Positions 1-7,352 of a DNA stretch of 64,000 nt are shown in pieces. The notes beneath the pieces were generated by a model, which saw nothing but the letters and a program-made list of their open reading frames with translations, was not told the DNA's origin and did not search any database. Source of the stretch: Aquimonas sp041395245 (GTDB taxonomy: Bacteria > Pseudomonadota > Gammaproteobacteria > Xanthomonadales > Xanthomonadaceae); assembly GCA_041395245.1 (NCBI GenBank), contig JAWLAY010000020.1, forward strand, positions 1 to 64,000. Direction: 5' to 3'. How positions within the stretch are numbered: position 1 is the first letter of the stretch; every line of letters begins with the position of its first letter. The translations under genes were made by a program, and so were the position numbers.

Positions 1-3000
1 GATGGCGGACATCAGACCTACGACGGCACGGTCAGCCTGACCGCCAGCCTGGCCAGCCCGGTGACCACGGTCACTTGCGGACCGGTCAGCATTGATGCGG
101 CGACCGGTATCGGTAGCTGCGCCTTCAGCGTCGCCGACACCACCGCCCTGCTGCACAGCGGTAGCTGGACCATCGGTGCCGACTACGCGGGTGACAGCAA
201 CGACTTGCCGTCGAGTTCGTCGCCGGTCAGTCAGGTGGTGACCTCGGCCGGTACGCAGACCACGCTGGTCAGCGATCCCGATCCGACCCTGTTCGGTGAG
301 CCCTTCACCCTGACCGCGACGGTCGTCTCGACCGGATCGAGCAGTGCGATTCCGCAAGGCGAGGTCGAGTTCTTCGATCACACCGGCGTGTCCTACGGCA
401 CCGCCAACCTTGGCCCGGATGGCACGATCACGTTGAATGGTCCGAGCAACCTGCCGGTCGGTCTGTACTCCGGTGGCACCGCGCCGTTCCGCGCCTTCAA
501 GGCGGTGTTCAAGGTCAACCCGGACTTCGCCACCAGCGTGGATCCCAGTGAGCCGCACACCATCGGTGCCGCCAGCGTCACCCTCGGTTTGGTTTCGGCA
601 ACCGAGCCCAGCGTGGCGGGTGACAGTGTGACCTTCACCGGCACGGCAACCAGTGTCGCGCCCTCCGTTGGTACCCCGACTGGGACGCTGACGATCACGG
701 CGGTCGGTCCGACCACGGTGAGCTGCACCACGCCTGCCCTGTCTGGCAGTGGCAACAGCGCCAGTGCGGCCTGCAGTCTGACCCTGCCGCTGAAAGGCAG
801 CTACAGCGTGACCGCGACCTACGACAACACCGACGGCAACTTCAATGACGTCAGCGTCGGCGAAGGCAGCATCAGCCAGACGGTCACCGGTGTGCCCACC
901 ACGCTGAGCCTCGGCACGCCGTCGCCCGCCAGCCCGATCTACGGCGAGACGGTCAGCCTGCCCTTCACGGTCAGCGGTGGTCTGACCACGCATGACGGCA
1001 CGGTGGAACTGAGCGTCGATGGCAACGTGGTCTGTGCAGCGGCGGTGGTGAATACGGTCAGCGGCGCAGGCAGTTGCGACTTCCTGCCGCCCAGTGTCGC
1101 GACCTACGCCGTGAGCGCGGTGTACAGCGGCGACATCGACGAGGATGGCTCCAGCGATAGCGACAGCTTTGCCGTCGCCAAGCAGACGCCGACCCTGAGT
1201 GTCGACGCGCCGGTCACCGCCGATGCGGGCAGCACCTTCACGGTCAGCGCCAGCCTGGGCACGACCGGCACCGTCAGCTTCCCGCCGAGTGGGGTGATCA
1301 CCATCAGCACCGACGGCAGCGAAAGCGGTTGCAGCATCACCTTGCCCGCCACCAGTTGCGATTTGAGCCTCACTGCGGTGGGTGCTGCACGTGTGCTCAC
1401 GGCGAGCTATACCGGCGATGACAACTTCAATGCAGCCGTCGATGCGACCGACACGATCGAGATCGTGACCGCGCCGACCACGCTCAGCATCGATGCCATC
1501 ACGGCTACCCCGGTCGTCGGTCAGGCACTGGATATCGACTTCACCGTCAGTGGTGGCGTGGCTCCCCACGATGGCACCGTCGACGTCAGCATCGATGCCA
1601 GCCTGGTCTGTGATGATCTGGCCATCGATGCCAATACCGGTATCGGTCGCTGCAGTGTGCCCAGCGGTGTGGCCGCAGCGGGCAGCTACACGGTCAGCGT
1701 CGACTACGCCGGTGATGCCAACGAAGGTCCGGCCAGTGACACCGAGAGCCTGGTCGTCGCGCCCGCCGAGGTCAGCCTGAGTCTGCTCAGCAGCGCGAAC
1801 CCGAGCAATGCGGGCGATCTGATCACGGTGACCGGCACGGCGACCACCAGCGCACCGGGCAACGGCACGCCGACCGGCACGCTGACGATCACCGCCACCG
1901 GCCCGGCCCCGGCATTGACCGAACAGAGCTGCACCACCGTTGCACTGGTCGGCGCGGGCAACAGCAGCAGCGCGAGCTGCGACCTGACGCTGGCGGCTCA
2001 AGGCAGCTACACACTGACCGCGACCTACGACAACACCGACGGCAACTTCGTCGATGTCAGCGTCGCCAGCGGCAGCACGGCGCAAACGGTCAACGGTGTC
2101 AGCACCACGCTGACGCTGGACGCCACCACACCTGCCAGCCCGGTTTACGGCGATTCGATCAGCCTGCCGTTTACCGTCAGCGGTGGCCTGAATGGCAACA
2201 CCGGTACGGTCGATGTGGGCCTGGACGGTGGTCAGACGGGCTGCGATGACGTGGCACTGACCGCCAGCGCGGGCAGCTGCACGGTCACCCCGACCGTCGC
2301 GGGCACCTTTGCGGTCAGCGCGCTCTACAACGGTGACGGCAGCGACGTGGATGACGCCAGCGCCACGGCCAGCAGCAGCTTGGTCGTTGCCAAGCAGACC
2401 CCGACGCTGGAAGTCAGCGCCGCACCGACCACCACCACCGGCGAAACCGTCACCGCGACGGTCAGCCTGGCGACCGTCGGCACGGTCAGCCCGCCCACCG
2501 GCAGCATCACCGTCAGTGTGGATGGCACGGAAACCGGCTGCAGCCTCGGCGCCAGTGGCGGTACCTGCGATGTGACCTTCGTCGTCACCGGCAACCCGCG
2601 TGTGATCACGGCCAGCTACAGCGGCGACGGCAATTTCAACACCGTCAGCGACACCGCCGACGTGGTGGTCAGCAGCGCGGCCAGCACGGTCAGCATCGAT
2701 GGCTTCACACCGGCCAGCCCGCTGGTGGGCGAACCCGTCAGCCTGGCCTTCACGGTCAGCGATGGCGTGGCACCGCATGACGGCGCGATCAGCGTCAGCA
2801 TCGATCCGACCCCCGGCCTGCCCGCCAGTGGCGATGAGTTCACCTGCGCCAGCCCGGTCTTCGATGCCAACAGCGGCCTCGGCAGCTGCGCCTTGGGCAG
2901 TTTCGCCAATGCGGGCAGCTATGCGGTGAGCGTCAGCTACGCCGGTGATGCCAACGAGCAGGGCGACGACGCCAGCAGCACGCTGGTCGTGGCACCCGCC

Positions 3001-5508
3001 AGCGCCAGCCTGAGCCTGCTCAGCGCCAGCAACCCGAGCATTGTCGGCAACGCCGTGAGCTTCGCCGCCGCGGTCACCCGCATCGCTCCGGCCAGTGGTG
3101 ATGCGCAAGGCACGGTGACGGTCACCGCCATCGGCCCGGCTCCGGCACTCACCGAACAAAGCTGCACCAGCGCGGCCTTGGTCTCCGGCGAAGCGGCCTG
3201 CAGCCTGACCTTCACCAGTGTCGGGAGCTACAGCGTCAGTGCGACCTACGCCAGCAGTGATGGCAATACGCAGGACATCACGGTGGGCACCGGCACCTTG
3301 ACGCAGGTCGTCAACGTCGCCGCCGCGCAGATCAGCATCGATGCCGTGGCACCGGCCAGCCCGCTGGTGGGTCAAGTGGCCAGCGTCAGCTTCACGGTCA
3401 GCGGTGGCTACGCAGGCAACGACGGTCTGGTCACCATCAGCAGCCTGGATGGCGCCAGCAACCCCGGTCCGTCCTGCACCGGCCTCGCGGCCAGTGCCGG
3501 CACCTGCAGCCTGACCTTCTCGGCGGCGGGCACCTACACCCTGAGTGCCAGCTACAACGCGGGTGGTGAAGACGCCAGCGACAGTGCCGCCAGTGACACG
3601 CTGGCTGGACTGGTCGTGCAACCTGCAGAGGGTGGCTTGCTGGTCAACCTGGACGACTCCAGTCCGGACATTGGCCAGACCGTGCTGATCACCGCCAGCG
3701 TCAACGGCATCGAGGGCATTACGCCAACCGGCAGCATCACGGTCACCCGTGGCGGTGCCCCGGTCTGCGTCATCACCTTGCCCGCCACGACCTGCTCGGT
3801 CAGCTTCGACAGCCTGGGCAGCACACCGCTCGACTTCGCCTACAGCGGCGATGCCAACTACGCCGCCACCAGCACGCAAGTGCCGTTGACCGTATCGCCT
3901 GCGGCGACGACGCTCAGTATCACCGGCGTCAGTGCCAGCAGCGTGCTGGCCGGTCAGAGCAGCGTGGTCAGCTACAGCCTGAGCGGTGGCTACGACAGCA
4001 ACACCGGCACGGTCGTGGTGACCGCGGTCAACGGTGCCAGCACCGTGACCTGCAGCGGCAGCGTGGCAGATGGTCAGTGCGAACTGACCTTGCCGGTGCG
4101 CGGAAGCTACGCGGTCAGCGCGGTTTACAACGGCGATGCGGCAGACGCGAACGACGCCAGCAGCAGTGCGACCGGCCCGAGCATCAGCGTCAGCCGCAGC
4201 CCGACGGTCACTGTGCTCACGGTCAGCCCGGCCAGCAGCGGCGTGTTCGGTGACACCGTCACGCTGACCGCCGAGGTGCATCGCAATGCGGCGGGTGTCG
4301 GTCAGCCACAAGGACCGGTGACCTTCCTGGTCGACGGTGCGTCGATCGGCGAAGTCGAACTGGATCCGAGCGGCATCGCGGTGTTCACCACCAGCACCTT
4401 GCCGCGCGGTACCCGTGTACTGCGTGCCGAGTACAACCTGTCCAACGACTACCTGCAGAGCTTCGACGAGAAGAGCTTCGTGGTGACCAACAAGCCGGTC
4501 GACCTGGCGATTGTCAGCCTCAGCCCGAGCCCGTCCGATCCGGACGAATCGGTCACCGCGACGATCAGCATCGCAGCGGCGGCAGGCTACAGCGGCACGC
4601 CGACCGGCACGGTGGCGATCAGCACCGGCAGCGGTGGTCCGACCTGCAACATCACCCTGCCTGAGACCACCTGCGTGTTGAGCTTCGCCAACCCCGGCAG
4701 CTACACCGTCACGGCCGCCTACAGTGGCGATGCGGACTTCGAGGCGACCAGCATCACCGCCAGCCACAGCGTCGATCCGGGCGTCAGTGATCTGGTCCTG
4801 AGTCTGGCTGCCGACTACGCCGCAGGCAGTGGTGTCGTCGGACTGGATCTGGTCGTCCGCAACGACGGCCCGAACCTCGCCAATGGCGCGACCGTGGTGC
4901 TCAGCCCGGATGCCGGATACGCCGGACTGGCCTGGACCTGCAGCGGCTTTGGTGGTGCCACCTGCCCGGCCTCTGGCAGCGGCGCGGTCAACAGCGCGGT
5001 CAGCATCCCGAGCGGCGGACGCGTCGAGTTCAGCATCACCGGAACCTTGGTCAGTGAACCGACCACGGTCGATGCCGAAGTCAGCGCACCGAGTCAGAAC
5101 ATCGACCCGAACCTCAGCAACAACGTGGCCAGCGTCGTGCTCGAAATCGGTCTGTTCGCCGACGGCTTCGAGGACGTGGTGCGCCAGGCCGTCAGCATGA
5201 AGGCCAGCGGACTGGGCGGCTGGGAAGGTCTGACGCTGGACATCGCGCCACTGGCCGATGCCGCTGCAGCCCAGCGCATCGCCACCGTGCTGGACGGCAA
5301 GCTGGGCCAGTCGGAGATGAAGCTGCAAGTGCGTCAAGCCGAAGGCGGCATGCAAGCGCGTCTGCTGACGCGTGTCGACGCCAAGGCACTGTGGCAAGTC
5401 GGTGACTGGCAGGCCCTTGGCAACGCCAGCCTGCTCAGCATCGACTGGCAAAGCGCCAAGCTCGGCCAACAGGACGCCCTGTTGATCGCCACCCTCGGTG
5501 CCAAGTAA
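1..5508 (+). CDS. Giant secreted Ig-like repeat protein (5'-truncated by window)
   Basis: The reading frame is open from base 1, so the N-terminus and any signal peptide lie upstream. The visible part is about 1,835 residues of tandem beta-sandwich modules of roughly 90-105 residues. Each has hallmarks of bacterial Ig-like domains, such as recurrent TPTGT(L/I)TI, G(T/S)YSVTATY and Y(S/A)GDAN strings. Paired Cys residues recur in most modules and may form intradomain disulphides. Around residues 1,600-1,700 (nt 4785-5140) a DUF11-like domain appears (LVVRNDGPNLANGATV). It is followed by GLFADGFED at about nt 5152-5178 and then about 110 further residues of a different, less repetitive sequence. 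The composition is extremely rich in Ser, Thr, Val, Gly and Ala and almost free of Lys. By family knowledge such proteins are surface or secreted adhesin-like proteins; the ligand cannot be told. The repeats form a larger four-domain period, described in the findings. Confidence 0.85.
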   Translation, partial: DGGHQTYDGTVSLTASLASPVTTVTCGPVSIDAATGIGSCAFSVADTTALLHSGSWTIGADYAGDSNDLPSSSSPVSQVVTSAGTQTTLVSDPDPTLFGEPFTLTATVVSTGSSSAIPQGEVEFFDHTGVSYGTANLGPDGTITLNGPSNLPVGLYSGGTAPFRAFKAVFKVNPDFATSVDPSEPHTIGAASVTLGLVSATEPSVAGDSVTFTGTATSVAPSVGTPTGTLTITAVGPTTVSCTTPALSGSGNSASAACSLTLPLKGSYSVTATYDNTDGNFNDVSVGEGSISQTVTGVPTTLSLGTPSPASPIYGETVSLPFTVSGGLTTHDGTVELSVDGNVVCAAAVVNTVSGAGSCDFLPPSVATYAVSAVYSGDIDEDGSSDSDSFAVAKQTPTLSVDAPVTADAGSTFTVSASLGTTGTVSFPPSGVITISTDGSESGCSITLPATSCDLSLTAVGAARVLTASYTGDDNFNAAVDATDTIEIVTAPTTLSIDAITATPVVGQALDIDFTVSGGVAPHDGTVDVSIDASLVCDDLAIDANTGIGRCSVPSGVAAAGSYTVSVDYAGDANEGPASDTESLVVAPAEVSLSLLSSANPSNAGDLITVTGTATTSAPGNGTPTGTLTITATGPAPALTEQSCTTVALVGAGNSSSASCDLTLAAQGSYTLTATYDNTDGNFVDVSVASGSTAQTVNGVSTTLTLDATTPASPVYGDSISLPFTVSGGLNGNTGTVDVGLDGGQTGCDDVALTASAGSCTVTPTVAGTFAVSALYNGDGSDVDDASATASSSLVVAKQTPTLEVSAAPTTTTGETVTATVSLATVGTVSPPTGSITVSVDGTETGCSLGASGGTCDVTFVVTGNPRVITASYSGDGNFNTVSDTADVVVSSAASTVSIDGFTPASPLVGEPVSLAFTVSDGVAPHDGAISVSIDPTPGLPASGDEFTCASPVFDANSGLGSCALGSFANAGSYAVSVSYAGDANEQGDDASSTLVVAPASASLSLLSASNPSIVGNAVSFAAAVTRIAPASGDAQGTVTVTAIGPAPALTEQSCTSAALVSGEAACSLTFTSVGSYSVSATYASSDGNTQDITVGTGTLTQVVNVAAAQISIDAVAPASPLVGQVASVSFTVSGGYAGNDGLVTISSLDGASNPGPSCTGLAASAGTCSLTFSAAGTYTLSASYNAGGEDASDSAASDTLAGLVVQPAEGGLLVNLDDSSPDIGQTVLITASVNGIEGITPTGSITVTRGGAPVCVITLPATTCSVSFDSLGSTPLDFAYSGDANYAATSTQVPLTVSPAATTLSITGVSASSVLAGQSSVVSYSLSGGYDSNTGTVVVTAVNGASTVTCSGSVADGQCELTLPVRGSYAVSAVYNGDAADANDASSSATGPSISVSRSPTVTVLTVSPASSGVFGDTVTLTAEVHRNAAGVGQPQGPVTFLVDGASIGEVELDPSGIAVFTTSTLPRGTRVLRAEYNLSNDYLQSFDEKSFVVTNKPVDLAIVSLSPSPSDPDESVTATISIAAAAGYSGTPTGTVAISTGSGGPTCNITLPETTCVLSFANPGSYTVTAAYSGDADFEATSITASHSVDPGVSDLVLSLAADYAAGSGVVGLDLVVRNDGPNLANGATVVLSPDAGYAGLAWTCSGFGGATCPASGSGAVNSAVSIPSGGRVEFSITGTLVSEPTTVDAEVSAPSQNIDPNLSNNVASVVLEIGLFADGFEDVVRQAVSMKASGLGGWEGLTLDIAPLADAAAAQRIATVLDGKLGQSEMKLQVRQAEGGMQARLLTRVDAKALWQVGDWQALGNASLLSIDWQSAKLGQQDALLIATLGAK

Positions 5509-5545
5509 ACCCGTAAACGCCTGAAGTCCACAGGCAACAGGCAAC

Positions 5546-5578
5546 CGGAGGCCAGCATCTGCTGGCCTTCGGTGTTTT
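5546..5578 (+). terminator. Rho-independent terminator-like hairpin after the Ig-repeat gene
   Basis: A 9-bp perfect stem (aggccagca / tgctggcct) with a 2-base loop begins about 40 bases after the stop codon and is followed by a T-rich stretch (ggtgtttt). The short T-run makes this a moderate terminator call. Confidence 0.55.
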
Positions 5579-5759
5579 CGGGGAATGACAAGGTGCGAAG
5601 ACCGCGACGGCAGGCGTGAGATGAGCCGGACAAAGGCAAATGCGCACGACCTCCTGTCGCCGCTGCGTCGCTCGTCAGACGTCAAGACGACGCGTCTTGC
5701 CCCACCGCAGCGATGCGGGTACGGTTCCTACTTCACATTCCTACTTTTGTGAGGCAACG

Positions 5760-6047
5760 ATGCATGTCACCGACAAAGGTCAAGTCACTATCCCCAAGCA
5801 CATCCGCTTGGCGGCAGGCGTCGCTCCGGGCACCGAAGTAGCCTTCAGCCTCGAAGGTAGCCGGATCGTCATCACGCCGGTAGGCACCCGCATCAAGGAA
5901 GACCGCCGGGCCAAGCTGACGGCGGCTGCAGCACAAGTGCGTGGCAGCTTCAGTGCAGAGTTCAAGCAACTCGGAGCCGACGAGATCATGCACTTCATTC
6001 GAGGCGACGAACCGGTCAAGATCACAACACGCCGTGGCTCCCGTTAG
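5760..6047 (+). CDS. AbrB/MazE-type antitoxin (VapB-like)
   Basis: A 95-residue protein opening with the swapped-hairpin AbrB/SpoVT signature VTDKGQVTIPKHIR, typical of antitoxins that bind DNA as dimers and neutralise a partner toxin with their C-terminal tail. The ATG at 5760 is chosen because the AbrB fold begins there and a GAGG Shine-Dalgarno lies just upstream; a longer in-frame extension from 5640 has no domain content. Its 3' end overlaps the start of the PIN gene by 14 bases, the usual antitoxin-first layout. By family rule the pair should repress its own promoter. The flanks hold a hypothetical gene and a terminator, which suggests an accessory cassette. Confidence 0.85.
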   Translation: MHVTDKGQVTIPKHIRLAAGVAPGTEVAFSLEGSRIVITPVGTRIKEDRRAKLTAAAAQVRGSFSAEFKQLGADEIMHFIRGDEPVKITTRRGSR

Positions 6048-6471
6048 TCTTGCCAGCTACGATGGGACGGCTGGCGTCCTTGTCGATACCAACGTCTGGA
6101 TCGACTGCATCGACGAGGCCAGCCCTTGGCACAACTGGGCAACCGAGCAGTTGCAAGCAAGTAGCGAGCGCTACCCGCTGCATATCAACATCATCATCTA
6201 CTCGGAGCTTCTGATTCCGCGACCTGACATTGCGGCCCTGGACGTCATGCTCGATGTCTATGAAACGCAGCGAACGCCTTTGCCATGGGCATCTGCATCG
6301 CTCACAGCGGCAGCCTACTCACTGTATTTGCACCGTGGCGGAGCCAAGCAGAAGCCGCTGCCAGACTTCTTCATTGGCGCCCATGCGGCAGTATCAAATC
6401 TGAGCGTGCTTACCCGAGACCCCAGACCTTACAAAAGCTACTTCGCCAAGCTTCAAGTCATTGCGCCTTGA
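6034..6471 (+). CDS. PIN-domain toxin (VapC-like ribonuclease)
   Basis: 145 residues from a GTG start that overlaps the antitoxin end by 14 bases. The four acidic positions expected of a PIN-domain Mg2+-dependent RNase are visible: D18 in LVDTNVWID, E58 in YSELL, D111 in PDFFIGAHA and D129 in LTRDPRPY. The strand-helix spacing fits VapC-type toxins, which cleave tRNA or rRNA; the target cannot be predicted. The start is chosen because the VDTN strand must lie near the N-terminus; an upstream ATG at 5941 would extend deep into the antitoxin gene. Overlap implies translational coupling. No frameshift or missing catalytic residue was seen, so the toxin looks intact. Confidence 0.85.
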   Translation: MAPVSLASYDGTAGVLVDTNVWIDCIDEASPWHNWATEQLQASSERYPLHINIIIYSELLIPRPDIAALDVMLDVYETQRTPLPWASASLTAAAYSLYLHRGGAKQKPLPDFFIGAHAAVSNLSVLTRDPRPYKSYFAKLQVIAP

Positions 6472-6524
6472 CCTGTCCGGGTTGATGCCAATTCCACCCA
6501 GCGCACACACTCGTCAGAACTACC

Positions 6525-7289
6525 TTGGGAGCGACCGATGAAGAATCTCTTGCCGTCGCCACGCACGACCCAATCGCCGAACTGGCGAGCACTGCGTCAG
6601 GTGCTTGGTGGCGACGGTCGCTTCGGTCGTTTGTCGGCATAGACCTCGTGTTCCAGGCTCATCCCAGCGAGCGCTTGTCGCATCTGTTCGCTCGCAAGCC
6701 CTACCAAGGGGTTGCCCCGGAGGACGCTCGATTTCTCTTCGTGGGGCTCGACGCAAACTATGCGGTCGATATCGAACGCCGCCCGATCTTCGCCGATCTT
6801 CTCGCCTACCACGAGGACGGCCCTGGGTTCTGGCGCAGGCACGGCGTCCATCATCCGTTCCTGCTGCCGAGCTACAAAGGCGACGGGCGTCGCTACCATC
6901 GAACCTTCGCGAAAGTGGGTTTCGAGCCCCGGCATGCCGAGCTCGTCTCCTTTATCGAGTTGTTGCATTGGCCAACTGTCGGGCGAAGCAACTTGGTGCC
7001 CACTGATCTCGATCGCACCCACCTGCAGAGGCTCAGTGGCGCGGTGTTCCAGGGTCAAGCACGTTACGTCTTTCTCTCTGCTGGCGTCGTGCGTCTCATG
7101 GTCGCTACGGGCATGTTTCCACAGCTTGGCCAGCCGCGCGCATCGAAGGGTCCACTGAGAGTCCTCTACAACGACAACGACCGCACGGTTTTCCTGCACC
7201 TGCACTTCTCGAACTACGGCAAGTTCGAGGCCCAGCTCCAAACCGAGATCAAAGAAATCGCTGCCCTACTGCACCACGGCGAAGCCTAG
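6525..7289 (+). CDS. Conserved hypothetical protein, possibly uracil-DNA-glycosylase-like fold
   Basis: 254 residues if translation begins at the TTG at 6525; no convincing ATG exists in frame, so the start is uncertain. Recognisable stretches are FLFVGLDANY, FWRRHGVHHPFLLPSY, and a later alternation of hydrophobic strands (YVFLSAGVVRLM, VFLHLHFSNY). The FLFVGL(D/N) beta-strand followed by a motif-rich loop recalls the UDG superfamily, but this is a fold guess; catalytic motifs of a known UDG family were not identified. It lies directly downstream of the toxin-antitoxin pair on the same strand, so a defence or DNA-modification role is possible but unproven. A 34-codon frame starting at ATG 6538 overlaps the 5' end in another frame and may be a remnant or a leader. 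Confidence 0.55.
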   Translation: MGATDEESLAVATHDPIAELASTASGAWWRRSLRSFVGIDLVFQAHPSERLSHLFARKPYQGVAPEDARFLFVGLDANYAVDIERRPIFADLLAYHEDGPGFWRRHGVHHPFLLPSYKGDGRRYHRTFAKVGFEPRHAELVSFIELLHWPTVGRSNLVPTDLDRTHLQRLSGAVFQGQARYVFLSAGVVRLMVATGMFPQLGQPRASKGPLRVLYNDNDRTVFLHLHFSNYGKFEAQLQTEIKEIAALLHHGEA

Positions 7290-7352
7290 GTCGACTTCAC
7301 GCATCGAAACTCACGCCGCGAAGCCCTGCCAATCACCCACCCAAACCCACCG

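Noticed and set aside
1..5508. DNA-level tandem repeats as a mobile or CRISPR-like array
   Set aside because: The repeats are in frame, diverged, and encode protein domains; there are no uniform repeats and spacers.
6538..6642. A 34-codon ATG frame inside the 5' end of the UDG-like gene
   Set aside because: Too short and without a clear Shine-Dalgarno; mentioned with the larger gene as a possible remnant only.
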